The translations under genes were made by a program, and so were the position numbers. This document shows positions 52,401 through 64,000 of a DNA stretch of 64,000 bases, in pieces. This DNA is from Struthio camelus (Eukaryota > Chordata > Aves > Struthioniformes > Struthionidae), in NCBI RefSeq assembly GCF_040807025.1, contig NC_090967.1, forward strand, positions 6,998,001 to 7,062,000. Direction: 5' to 3'. Every line of letters starts with the position of its first letter. The first letter of the stretch is position 1. A model generated the notes under the pieces. That model did not search any database, had not been told where the DNA came from, and saw only the letters and a list, made by a program, of their open reading frames with translations.

Positions 52401-52499
52401 CTGCTCGGCGAACTCAAGTCTTGATGCTTTCTTGGAATGAACGCGCTTTCTCCGAATTCCCCTTCGGCTTCAGTGTTGAATGTCCATCTTCCCTTCAGC
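52401..52499 (-). other. Candidate alternative internal exon downstream of CIRBP
   Basis: A 99-bp minus-strand segment lies between a consensus acceptor (TTTGCTTTGGCAG) and donor (GAGCAG|GTAACA). One frame is open throughout; its peptide begins LKGRWTFNTEAEGEFGESAF. It keeps several CpGs in otherwise CpG-poor DNA. Its entry phase (needs two bases from the previous exon) matches CIRBP coding exon 5, which ends in AG, and not exon 6. Spliced after CIRBP exon 6 it would instead give SYG then stop. It could be an alternative CIRBP 3-prime exon, a piece of an unknown gene, or chance. Confidence 0.4.
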
Positions 52500-53352
52500 C
52501 TGCCAAAGCAAATACGCATTAATAATAATATCAAGCAGAGAATTTACATTGCCACCCACCTCCCCCAACACAAGTCACATCATATACGAGGGTTTCACAA
52601 GCCATTCGCTGAACCCACCACATCACAGAAGCACAGTCTGGGAAAACTGTTCCAGGGCTGGCTGATGCCTTTGATATGCCAGCCAATGTATCATTTGATC
52701 CCTAAGCAGAGAGTTAACCACTTTGACATGGCTGCTTAGGAAGTGTGGGCTATGGGAAAAAGTTAATGGCAACAAGTAGGATGGCAAAGAAAGCTACAAT
52801 TAAGTGAGCAACTTAATGAAGTCTAGGAAGATTCTCAATAGATGAACAACATATCAAGTCAGGGAATTCTGTTTCCCATCTTGCTTCCGTACCTACTAGC
52901 AAGACATGACTGCATGCCCAACTCTGATCTGTGGAACTGAAGTTGTGCCACAAGCCAAAGATTGCATAAGGCATGGGTTAATTTTTCCATCAGTTGACCA
53001 AAATTGCCAAAGGAATATTTCACAGGTACATTAGACTTTCAAATGAGCTCTCAACAAGAGGAAGGATGCGGACATGAGCAAAAGGAGTTACCTCGAATTA
53101 CAGGACTATTTCCACATATGAACTAGCCAAGAGAGCAGCTTTCGTCTCAGAGGTTTCTGTTGGAGGCACAACACTTCTTTTCTCCAAGGACACTGCAGTT
53201 TCCATATGCTAGCAAAGAATTCTTAGAACTTGTAAGGCAATGACAAAGCTAGCTAATTACGGCAATTTACCTACCATCGAACACCGTGTCAAGCTAGTAA
53301 CTAGTCCAGTTACCAAAGGACTGATTCTTTACTACAGCTTTTCAATGTCTGC

Positions 53353-53358
53353 TTTATT
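53353..53358 (-). terminator. CIRBP: Distal CIRBP poly(A) signal candidate (AATAAA)
   Basis: A canonical AATAAA on the minus strand about 1.05 kb beyond the CIRBP stop codon. Use is not shown by sequence alone; a nearer ATTAAA exists. Confidence 0.4.
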
Positions 53359-53696
53359 TTAAGGAAACATTGATTAACCTAAGCGGCCAGCTAGCATTCC
53401 CTTGACCTTTGCTGACTTAGGCTTTGAGTATTAGAATACCGTAAGGCATATACTTTCAATAGTCTGCCTCTAGACAAGTTTGACTATTCTTATGTGAAAG
53501 TATGTTGAAGGTATTCACATGTCAAGACTGGTAAAGATTAAATTCTAGCAACTGGTCAATAAATCTGGTTTGCTCTAATACTATCGCTAATCTTCTCCTC
53601 TGGCATCCTCTATTACTTAGTCTGTTCTTCATCTTCAAGGATTGTGTTGTGCAATGAAATGTAAATGTCAGGAGCAGAGTTCATTTCAGACGGTCT

Positions 53697-53702
53697 TTTA
53701 AT
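53697..53702 (-). terminator. CIRBP: Proximal CIRBP poly(A) signal candidate (ATTAAA)
   Basis: The common variant hexamer ATTAAA on the minus strand, about 0.7 kb beyond the CIRBP stop codon. It would give a 3-prime UTR of usual CIRBP size. Confidence 0.4.
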
Positions 53703-54406
53703 AGGCTTCGTAAAGCCAAAGAAAACTGTATACAAGAATCCTTTACCACTTCAAATACAATATCAATGGAATATGCATATTTCTTCCAGTAAAAAAGGAC
53801 AATATAAATAAACATTTTCAAGAACCTCTTTTATGGTAAGTTTGCAAGTCTATTTCTGGGTAATTTACATCATTACAACAGTAAAAATACCGTTATGCAA
53901 GTTGAACATACAAGCAAGTTTCTCTTTAGATATATCAAGGTGGTTTGCCTTCCAATTTGTACCCAGGCTGCATTCCTACCTTGCTACACTAAAGGAATGT
54001 TACAAAAGACGAAGGTAATGCACTTAAAAAAAAAAAAGTCCACAGCTTGTTCAGCTTCCAGTGAACATTGAATTAAAGGTCCTTTCTATCTCAAAAGAAA
54101 CTGAATTGGGGCCCCAACTTCACAACTTTAAAAAAACACCTTGGCTCATCATGAAGGATAAAATAAAATCTGAAGTGCTTTCAAAAAAGATTAAAAACAC
54201 TTGAAAGCAGAGCTTTCTTAAAGAAAAGTCTAATTAGACCATCTTATATCAGAAGCTGTCAGGCTGTGTTTGACAAGATTAGAACTGATAATACTACAAA
54301 AGTGAAAATACAAGTAGATGTACTACACAATAACGATTTCAGCGAAGCTCCAAAAATCTTTATAAATACAGCCATTGGAAGGACGATCTTGAGTCAGGAA
54401 GGATTT

Positions 54407-55865
<1,459 letters not shown>

Positions 55866-55871
55866 TTTGTC

Positions 55872-56632
55872 CTGTAAAGTCAACGTACCCACCGTTAAAC
55901 CAAGAAATATTTCCGCAAGGGCCAAAACATTGGATCAGCAGCCTAGCATTCTTAAACAACGCACGCTCATTCGGTTCAGCGAGCCACCGCTGCAAACCAC
56001 AAAGGAGCACCCGAACGGAGGACCAAGTGCTTTCTCTTGGAAAAACCGAGCCACATCCAGGTTACGAAGGAGAGCACAGCTACCCACCACATCCGCCCTC
56101 ACCCGGGGCCAAGCCACCTCCCCGGAGGCGCGCAGAGGGCTCGCCCGGCACGGCGGGCTCCGGCCCTGCCTGCAGCCGCCCGCCCCGCCCCGCGCATGCG
56201 CGCCCCGCGGGGCACAGGCGCAGCCTCCCGGCCACCAGGCCCCCCTCCCCGCCCCCGGAGACGCCGCTCCTCCCTCCGCGCTCCGCCCATTTGGCGCAGG
56301 CGCGTTGCGACGCCCCTCCTCCCACCCGCCGCCATTTTGCACCGTCGAGGCGAGTCGCCATTTTGTTTCCGAAGGCGCATTTCACCCCTCCCCCTGGTTT
56401 CCCCCCCCCAACACAGCGCACACACGCAGCGAGCAACCACAACGCCTTCGCTAGGCTCACTACACAACCTCGAAAGACAGCGGGGCCGCGGGACAGGCGC
56501 CCCCCGCCCCAGGCTCCCCCCCGGTAGCAAACCCGCTGCTTCTCGGACGCGTTCCCCTTGACTAAGGCGCTCCAAGCCTCCCCAGCCCAGCCCGGCCCGG
56601 CCGCCGCCCGAGCACCCCAGCAGGCTCCTTAC
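55872..56632 (-). other. CIRBP: CIRBP intron 1 (5-prime UTR intron) with YY1-like sites
   Basis: A 761-bp intron between the non-coding first exon (donor AATACTG|GTAAGG) and coding exon 2. It is CpG-rich and contains two YY1-like cores in minus sense (AAAATGGCGGC, 56,328-56,338; AAAATGGCGAC, 56,354-56,364), as often found just downstream of housekeeping promoters. Confidence 0.8.
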
Positions 56633-56686
56633 CAGTATTCTGGAGCTGAAGGGTCCACACAGCACTTCAAAGTCTCAGCGCGATGT
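56633..56686 (-). other. CIRBP: CIRBP non-coding exon 1
   Basis: The donor AATACTG|GTAAGG at 56,633/56,632 ends a short leader lying about 25-80 bp downstream of a TATA box. The start (about 56,686) is estimated from usual TATA spacing. No ATG for the CIRBP frame occurs here; translation starts in exon 2. Confidence 0.6.
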
Positions 56687-56699
56687 ACGCTGAGGCTGG

Positions 56700-57040
56700 C
56701 GGGGCAGCGGCTTATAAACCCCCGCTTTCGGCCCCGCCCCTCTTATGAATATGCAAATACTGCCCCACCGCAAGGCGGGGCGAGTGACGAGACCAAAGCG
56801 CTGCCGCCGCTCCGCCACCTGATTGGCCTGGAGCTTATTAATATTCATGAGGCCCGACTGGGGGAGAGGGGAGGAGGGAGTGAAAACAAAAACGCTGCAT
56901 TCCCCCTCCTTCCCTTACTCCCACGTGGGGGTGGGGCGTGGAGGGCGGCTCTGATTGGTTGGGAGCTCGGAGAACGTTGGCCAGCAGAGCCCCTGTGAGA
57001 AGAAACGAAGTGGAGGCAGCTGATTGGCTGGAGGGCGCCC
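56700..57040 (-). promoter_or_regulatory. CIRBP: CIRBP promoter: TATA, CCAAT boxes, octamer, E-box
   Basis: In minus sense, a TATA-like box (TTTATAAG, 56,711-56,718) lies about 30 bp upstream of the inferred start. Further upstream are GC boxes (56,731-56,740), an octamer site (ATTTGCAT, 56,751-56,758), three CCAAT boxes (56,822-56,826, 56,954-56,958, 57,023-57,027) and a palindromic E-box CACGTG (56,922-56,927). Such dense arrays are typical of strong inducible promoters. Which sites are used is not shown. Confidence 0.75.
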
Positions 57041-57720
57041 CCGTCGCATTTCCCCCTCCGCCACACCCCCTCGCGGCCCGCACGGGGAGGGGGCGTGGCC
57101 GCGCTGCCCCAGTTTCGCGCCCTTCTCAGCAATGCGGCGGCCGCCGCTGCTGCAGACAAAGGGGCCGCCTGAGGGGGCGGCCGCCATCTTGGGCGGCGAG
57201 CGCTGCAGCCTGCGCTGCCTCCCGGCGGGGCGCAGCCCGCACCGGGCGGTGCTCACCGGCGGTGGCTCGGCTTTCCCAGTGTGCCCCCACCTCAGGGCCC
57301 CTCTCGTGTTCCCTTTGCTGAGGGAGGGCAGCCTGCCCCCCCACCCCCACCCCGCGCAGGCATGGCGGCCTGTTGGCTCTGTGGGATGACGGCAGGATCC
57401 GTCGTAGCAGAGCGACCAGGCCGACGCTCGGAGGCCGGGGCGAAGCGCCCCCCTCCCCGAGCCGCTCTCTGGAGAGCGGAGGCCCCTCGGGCAGGCGGCA
57501 GAGGAAGGGGCCGCCGCGTCCTCGTCACCCCCAGGCGCGCCGTCCGTCCCCTCGGCGGGCGGCCGCCCTCCGCGTCCTGCCCAAGGGTTACGCCGCGACT
57601 TCACCTTCCCCGGCCGGCTCTCGCGGCGTGTGCAGGGTGAATAACGGCTACAGCAAAGCAGCCTCCTCCTCTGAAGCGCGGTCCTGGTGACTCGACACCC
57701 CCCGCGCGTACTCCTGAGAG
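57041..57720. promoter_or_regulatory. CpG island upstream of CIRBP with YY1 motif
   Basis: The CIRBP CpG island continues upstream and contains a perfect YY1 motif (AAGATGGCGGC in minus sense, 57,180-57,190). This could be an alternative CIRBP start or a divergent non-coding transcript. The frames here (for example 271 residues on minus) are Arg/Gly/Pro-rich and unsupported. Confidence 0.45.
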
Positions 57721-60700
57721 CATGGCACAACTAATTTTAAAAGCCGCCCCATCACCCGTTCCCAAGCATAAATGGTTTTGTGAAGGGGAGGGGAAAAAAA
57801 AAGAAAGGATTCTGCTCAGCCCATTTTCCATTGAAACGTCTAAAAGCCCACCCTGGGATTTTTATAAGGTAAGTATATCTCTAGCATTAAAAACTTCCCA
57901 GTTCAAACAAGAAGCTGTCCGACACAGGTACACGTTTCTTCAAGAGACTGCATTGCTTTAAAACGCACAGGAAAACACAATTCCCCAGTCTTTCCTAGAA
58001 AAGCTACAGTCTTGGCTCAACTATGCCATGATGTAGGATGCTATTTAAAAACGGCCGAGAGGAAAAGACGCAGGAGGAAAACGGCGGCATACGGACAAGA
58101 GCTGGAAGAAAACAGGGCTAGGACGGGTCCTGGAGGCCACGTCACCTACCCCTCTACTCGGCAGCAGGATCAGCGCCGTGTAAACTGGATCTGTGAAGTG
58201 AGGTGGGGAATTGTACTGCAAAGGAGTCGGTAATTTTGTTTGCAGTTTGCACCAGGAGAAGAGGGTGCGCACATACGCGCACCCCTGCCTCCCTCCCATC
58301 GCCTCTCTGGTCCCAGAGCTCAGAGCAGTCTTGGTCGGAACCGCTGTTTAAATAGCATACGGTATTTAAGTCAGGGCTGGGTTTTTTTCCCCCCCCCCAA
58401 ATAATGCGATTGATTTCCTAACTGAGTGCCGAGACAGGAAGAGTGAAAAGAGCCATAGTGAAATGCAAAGGAGTCTTCTGCCCACTATTGTTATGTGAAA
58501 GCAGGGAGTACTCTCCTTCCCTGCCTCTCAGAGTAAGGAAATTGGACTTTTCCTCCCTGATTTGATGTTACCCGTTTTGCGATCTACAGGGAAAAGATTG
58601 TTTGTTTTGTACACAAGCAGGTATAGTAATTATGAAATACAGAAGAATCTCAGTATTGCACTCTGCCCTAATCTGTACTGCTGTACACTCAAAAATAGCT
58701 GTTTCATTACTCCTCAGCACAGCTTTCATAATGGAACATTGCGGATTTTATGTTATGGTACTAAAGCGTTGGTCGTTTCGCCAAACATACAGCACCAGCA
58801 GGGTACAACAGCATGCTCCACCACCGTGCATTACTGGCTACAGCTCAAGTACTAGTAAGCGCATTAAAAATATATATATTGATGAGGCACCAATCTATTA
58901 CTATTATTACCTTCTTACTGGTAAAACTATGAAAAAATGAACTAATTTTCCAGTCCAGAGAAGAAATTAACAGCATTAATAATACAAATTATTATATATG
59001 TTATATATAATCTATTGGTACTTAAGTGTGTCTGAGATGCTTTGCAGTAAAAGGAAAATAAAAGGTTCAGCACTCAAAATATTAGAGCAATAATTAAAAA
59101 CAAGATGAAGCTGTGAAGGTAGGATAAGATATTGCAATATTTTTTTACCAAAAAAAAAAAATTTTGTTTCCTGATTGGAAGTAGGTATTTTAAACTCAGC
59201 GTTTAAAATGTTGAATAAGCCTGGGTTATTTTTTAATTCTACCTAATATTGCATCACACTGTGTGGTCCACCGGTGCACCAGTCATGTCAAAGGACGGGA
59301 GAGGCAAGGAGAGAGGACTTGTGTGCCACCTGAGATCGCAAGTCAATTTTTGCCCTTGAAAAAGACAATTCAGCCCTGAGCTTGAATCCCCAGCATGGCA
59401 TTTTGATTAAATTAGGGACGTATTAACATAAGCATTTCTGGTTCACGATGAGGGCGGGTAAAGTGACCTTGACGCATGGAGCCATTTTGCAAGCGGAGAC
59501 AGGGAGCGGCGTGAGTGGCGGTAGGACACGGCACGGCTGCCCTGGGGATGCTGAAGGGGAGGAGGCAGCGCTGTAGCTGCTTGCATATTCCTAAGGCCGT
59601 CAGTACCGCAAACGTCAAGGGACAAACACGGTTATTTTTAATCGTACTTTTTTCTCCTGCAAAGCCGGTGCGTGTTAAGTGTTTTTAAAATAGTACAGTT
59701 AATCTTTTATGTACAGTTTCAATGGAATTTGGGTCCTACCAGGACCAAAGGCTTGTGCAGAGACGCGTAGCTCTGTTCACCGCTGAGCATTGGCCCTCAG
59801 GGCCTGATTTGGCTCCTCTAACAGTAAATGGAAAGATCCCAGCTCTCTTCTGCAGCAGCTGGATTGGGCCCCAGAAGCCGAAGACCTGATTCCGGTCTCA
59901 CTTGGGTGCATTCATGCTTTTCCTTTGAAACCAGTGAAGTTACACTATTAAACAAGGTGAGAAACAGATCAAATCAAGATCTCCTGTGCTGCCTCCACTC
60001 GCTTGTCCCAGTTCTGGTGCTCTCAGGAGGCTTCACGTGCTCCAGTTCTGCTTATTCCTCCCTGTCTGATCCAGGGCATTAGAAGCCGCGTGTGTCACTT
60101 TAGCTGGTAAACAAGTGGGCTGCAGCGGCCACGTGGCCAGAGCTTTCACCTGTTGGGCACTGTCATGAGTTTGTCCCCGGCACAATGGGCTCCGGGAGGG
60201 ATTCAGCACAGGAAAATCTCTTGGCGTACCAGAAAAGCACCGCAAAACTACAGCTGAAACCAGCGCGGGCAGTGTATGCCAGTCAATAACTGTCCCGGCT
60301 GATTTCACGTGTTGTTATGGCAGTAATTAGGCAATGAAGCATAACAGACGTGATACATGTCACCAGAGGTAACCTTTCTGTAGCAATGACTGACATTTGC
60401 ACAACTCCTGACCTGAGGATCCCAAAACTCTCGACAAGGTAAAGCAAGAAAACGGTGCTCAGCGTTAACTTTTGCGCTGTTTCTGCCTGTGGGTTAGATG
60501 CTCAAGTAGCCCCTGCACAAATTTCAGGACAGAGCATGAGTTCATTTGTTTTATCCAGCTGAGGCACATTTTCAATCACCTTTCGGTCGCCCGACAAGAA
60601 AGAACTGTAGTTAAAGTGACCTGATGCGGTGGAAGTGCTGTTGCGTCTTCCGCAGCTGCAAATAGCTGCCTTGACCTGTAGGCTCTCCGAAGCAGAGGCC

Positions 60701-60775
60701 ATCTCTCCATGTGTTCATGTGGCTCTTAGCACAATGCTGCGCTCCTCTGGACTGTGGACTTCAGTGTCTGATAAC
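57721..60775. other. Intergenic, no gene seen
   Basis: AT-rich sequence. MIDN, expected further upstream by synteny, has no recognisable exon here. Confidence 0.55.
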
Positions 60776-60779
60776 TGTT

Positions 60780-60930
60780 AAATCATAAATCACAAGAAGC
60801 TGGAGGGATCTCAGGGACCAGTCTTGTCTGTTGGCTCAAGCAACCCCATTCCTGGCAGATATTTGTCTCACCCATTTCTTTAAAACCTCCGGTGACAGAG
60901 ATTATTGTAGCATATAAAATGATAGTACTT
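60780..60930 (-). repeat. CR1-like LINE fragment
   Basis: 'ggagggatctcagggaccag', 'ctcaagcaaccccattcctg', 'cagatatttgtctcacccat' and 'tttaaaacctccggtgacag' match, in order, the common reptile/bird CR1 sequence in antisense (gggaccttaggaggtcatc, tgacagatgtttgtctaacctg, ttaaaaacctccaatgatgg). Confidence 0.65.
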
Positions 60931-61194
60931 ACGTCCTAAAAGAGTCTCCTTCCAGCAGCACAGCAGCTTTTAGTGCCACATGCAGGGAGCATCGATAGAG
61001 GAGTGCTAAAAAGCCTACTGTAACGTCCTTGTCTCAGTCACGGTTTCCAAATCTAGTACTCAGCACCCCCCCTGGCCTCCAAGGGACCTTTGCAGGATGG
61101 ATGCAAACAGCTGGATTTCTTCGAGGGACCTCCGCTAGGCAACATTTATTACCTGTATTTGTAGGGGCCTTTCTCCAGTCCTTTAAGGCTGGCC

Positions 61195-61295
61195 TCACCC
61201 TGTAATCACAGCCATTTTCCACGGGATAGAGCAGTTTGGCATCTGCCCAGAGCCACACAGCAACCAAGCACAAACTTGCTGCGCAGCCCGCCTGC
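61195..61295 (-). repeat. MIR SINE relic
   Basis: 'cagccattttccacgggata', 'tggcatctgcccagagccac' and 'acagcaaccaagcac' follow the reverse-complement MIR core (cattttacagatgagg, gacttgcccaaggtcacacagc). Diverged. Confidence 0.55.
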
Positions 61296-62240
61296 TCCCG
61301 TAGCCTGCGCCCAGAGCCAGGGGCAGAGCGGGAGAAGCGTCTGCCCCAGGCGCCGCTGTGATCAGCTTTCCAAACCGGAGAGAACAGACCCGAATTCCTC
61401 CGGGAGCTGCTGACGCCGGCCTCGGGCGAGGGCTGGGGAAAGGCGCTCCCAGGAGGGACGCGGGGAAGAAAGGGGGCGAGGAGGAGCACGGGGACGGCTG
61501 GCAGAGGCCGACCGGGCACCAAAACGCCTGGCTGTGGCTCTGATGGTATCACCGCCTGCTTCTCCGCGCTCCGACTCGCACAAGCCCTGCGACGGCAGGA
61601 CTGGAAAGGGGACAAAAATACCCACGTCGCCTGGGCTCGCGCTGCGCTCAGAAAAGCGCTGGGGACCCCGCTTCCCGCGGAGGCAGCGGGCAGGGGCACA
61701 GCTGGAGGGGGCGGAGGAGGCGGGCACAGCTGTCCGGCACCAACCCCGGCGGCGGCGCGGCCGAGGAGCCTCCTTCCGTCTCTTTGTTTTCGCTGGGATT
61801 GCAGGGAAAGAGGGAATGCGAGGCTGGATTGAACCGGGGTCCGTCCCCCCCCCCGGGCCTTCATCCTGCCCCTCACCAAAGCCACGGGCAGAATCATCTT
61901 TTGCATAGCGGGGACGCGTCCTTGCTGACCTCCGCTGGCCGAGGGCTCGCGTACGCCTGGCGGCAGGAAGCCTTCGGGGCTGCCTGCAGCTGTGGTGGAA
62001 GCAGGGGGAGCAGGCAGAGCCGTCCTCTGCGCGGCAGGATCTCTCGCCCGCCCCGCGCCCCCTGCGCGGCCGCTCACGGCGCCGGCCCTGGGCTCAGCAT
62101 CCACGTCCCCTCGGTTCTGAATCCTGGAACTGGCAGCCCCTAAGCCCACAGGCGAAAATATTCCCTTCTCTCTCGCTACTTTCCCTAAGGGAGTTGCTTA
62201 TCCAGCTTTGCAGTTTGAAAAACCCTGACGCAATCATGCT

Positions 62241-62254
62241 GTTGCCATGGCAAG
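62241..62254 (+). promoter_or_regulatory. RFX X-box-like site
   Basis: GTTGCCATGGCAAG is an inverted repeat matching the RFX consensus (GTNRCC N2 RGYAAC) except for the last base. Confidence 0.5.
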
Positions 62255-62392
62255 AAACGTTGCTGCTGCATTTTCCTCTGCGATTTACCGTGACTGGGGT
62301 TTACTAAGTTATAGGACAAAGCAATAACGAATGAAGGAATCGGATCCACAGCAAGGCTTGCAAGAAGCTGCAAGAAATCTGGGTTGGCACGC

Positions 62393-62408
62393 GTTGCCAA
62401 AAGGCAAG
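62393..62408 (+). promoter_or_regulatory. RFX-like inverted repeat, 4-bp spacer
   Basis: GTTGCC and GGCAAG arms flank AAAA. The arms match RFX half-sites, but the spacer is longer than the usual 0-3 bp. Confidence 0.3.
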
Positions 62409-63090
62409 AAGGGAGGGTTTTTTTACAGCAGCGTAGGGCATACCCAAACCTGAGCACCGGGAAACGAGCGGGCTTCAGTGCACCCTGGGGCCAGCGCAGC
62501 TCCCTCGCAGGAGGGTCGGTCACTGCACACCCGAGAGCGGGCAACGGAGCGGGCCGCGGGCAGGGGTCCGCCAGCCGCTCGGCGGGGCGCTGCGGGACGC
62601 GACGGCATCGCCGCCGCGAGTTACAGCCCTGCCTGCTGCTGGCCGGGAGCTCAGCAGCCGCGAGCGGGCGGTGGGGAACGCTGACCCCGGGCCAAGGGGC
62701 TGAAGAGATACCGCTCCAGGGCTGGAGGAAGGCTTTCGAGGGGGAACAGCCCAGCTCGGAGCGGAGTTGCTTATCCAGCTCCTTTGGAGAGGTCTCCTGA
62801 GGGACGGAGCCCGTTCCCCTTGCGCTGGGCTGCCCGGGCGGCCCTGGAGGAAGGGGCGCAAGCAGCTCCCGGGTTAGCTCTCGCCTTTCCCTTCTCCCCC
62901 TTCCTGCGGAGCCCGCAGGCCTGTGCCTGGCGAGGATGGCGAGACTGCAAGGGCAGCGGCCGGCGCGCGCCCCGGGCCGTGCCGCGCTGGGACACGGCCC
63001 CGCGCAGCCCCCCGCGCCTCCGGGACGGATTCAGGGCCAGGCTGCCGCGCACCCAGACTGAGGTCGGGGTGACGGCAAAAATAGCATGTG

Positions 63091-63104
63091 GTAGCCAAGG
63101 CAAC
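63091..63104 (+). promoter_or_regulatory. RFX X-box (perfect consensus)
   Basis: GTAGCCAAGGCAAC fits the X-box consensus GTNRCC N2 RGYAAC at every defined base. It sits near the edge of a CpG-rich block, next to AT-rich sequence. Confidence 0.5.
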
Positions 63105-64000
63105 CCGCTTGGCTCCAGGAAGCAGTTTTATTAGGAACAGATTACGGCACATTAAACCCCTTATTGTCCCACCACCAGGATCTGCCCAAACGTCGAGCAG
63201 AGGTGCGGTGTCACAGCTGCCGAGGCTCAGGACGCGTTCGGGGGCGCGGCGCAGCCCGGGGAAGCGGGCGGCCCCCGCGTCGCCCAGCGCGCTGCCGCCG
63301 GCGCGGTCCCGCTCACCCCCGGCCCTTCCGCCCTGCAGGCTGCGCGTTCGGGGCAGCCGGCTGGCGCTTTCCAGGCTGCAGAGCACGCCGGCTCTGGCGT
63401 CCGACTGCCACCGCCGCGGCAGGGATTTGCACGGAGGCCGGAGCGGCTTTTCACTCCCGTCCTCGCCCGGAGCAAACCTCAGCCCTTAACCTGCTGCAGG
63501 CGGCAGCGAGACCGGCCCCCGTCCCTGGGGCTGGCAGGACGCGCAGCTCAGCCTCCCCCAGCTGCGTCCCCAGGCTGCCGGGGGGCTGAAGCGCACCAGC
63601 TTTGCCCTTTGCCTCTGCGGCGACTGCAGTTCTCGAATCCCCTTTAGGAGCCTCGGGAACATCTGGAAGACTCCCGGCTTTCTGCGGCGCCAGATGCTGG
63701 CCCGGCGCGGCCGGTGGCCTCCCGCCGGCCCCCTCCCCACACCCCGTCCCACCCCGCAGCCGCTGCAGAAGGGGGTTCTCGGGGTCCCCAGGGCAAAACG
63801 CAGCGACTCGGGGTGTGGAAAAAGCAGCAGGCTGACTGAGACGCATGCGTTTCTCTCTCCCACCCTCACTCCTGCCGACCTACCAGCCGCTTTAAACACC
63901 CATCGCAGTTATACAAGCTCTCATTAATCATCACCTAAGCACACTTGCAGCGCAGCAGTTGTTAAGGTCGGGAGATGCTGCCCAAGGACACAAGAAACAA

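Larger units (their letters stand above)
61300..64000. other. CpG-rich intergenic region
   Basis: CpG-rich blocks at about 61,320-62,110, 62,470-63,060 and 63,180-63,780. The longest frame (minus 61,034-62,149, 371 residues) is Arg/Gly/Ala-rich with no domain and crosses a MIR relic. No part of MIDN (for example its ubiquitin-like domain or C-terminal Arg/Lys helix) is recognised. Confidence 0.5.

Noticed and set aside
56915-57730. 271-residue minus-strand frame in the CIRBP CpG island
   Set aside because: No recognisable domain; covers promoter elements. The internal ATG inside the YY1 motif is a property of that motif.
61034-62149. 371-residue minus-strand frame upstream of CIRBP
   Set aside because: Arg/Gly/Ala-rich composition typical of CpG-rich DNA, crosses a MIR relic, and lacks any MIDN feature or other domain.
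57721-64000. Coding exons of MIDN, the expected next gene by synteny
   Set aside because: No segment resembles its ubiquitin-like domain or its basic C-terminal region, so the gene probably lies beyond the right edge.

Overview
The window is a stretch of vertebrate nuclear DNA carrying three protein-coding genes, all on the minus strand. From right to left in transcription order they are CIRBP (cold-inducible RNA-binding protein, CDS 54,407-55,865), FAM174C (CDS 44,849-46,392) and the first coding exon of EFNA2 (ephrin-A2, 12,906-13,027). This order and orientation matches the human 19p13.3 block CIRBP - FAM174C - EFNA2 as I remember it. Interspersed relics (many decayed MIR pieces, CR1 3-prime ends, one L3-like LINE tail), CpG-rich DNA and a CIRBP protein of vertebrate length point to a sauropsid. 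A crocodilian or turtle seems likelier than a bird because MIR relics are so frequent, but this is inference.

Layout. 1-12,905 is the 5-prime part of EFNA2 intron 1; the remaining EFNA2 exons lie off the left edge. It is unusually rich in CpG-island-like blocks. 12,906-13,720 holds EFNA2 exon 1 and its CpG-island promoter, followed upstream by a G-rich 41-bp tandem repeat (13,730-14,400). 14,400-44,800 is about 30 kb of intergenic DNA with MIR/CR1 relics, a CpG-rich 4-kb block (20,200-24,330), a run of five GATA sites (15,642-15,765) and a TGACA/TGTCA palindrome (27,473-27,491), but no gene I can support. 44,849-46,392 is FAM174C in three coding exons. Directly upstream of its promoter is a 61-bp tandem repeat about 1.35 kb long with higher-order structure. 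48,000-52,090 is intergenic. 52,096-53,192 holds exon-like segments downstream of CIRBP that may be alternative CIRBP 3-prime exons. 53,300-56,700 is CIRBP, with a non-coding first exon, six coding exons, a TATA box, three CCAAT boxes, an octamer and a CACGTG E-box. 57,200-64,000 is upstream intergenic DNA with a YY1 site and a cluster of RFX X-box-like sites; MIDN, the expected next gene, is not seen.

The genes are unrelated in function: a cold- and stress-induced RNA-binding protein, a small type I membrane protein, and a GPI-anchored axon-guidance ligand. The very long open reading frames in the window are by-products of CpG-rich DNA and of repeat units whose lengths are not multiples of three. 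The most interesting points are the possible alternative CIRBP 3-prime exons, a tandem NAGNAG acceptor in CIRBP, the two G4-prone minisatellites next to the EFNA2 and FAM174C promoters, and the GATA and RFX motif clusters.
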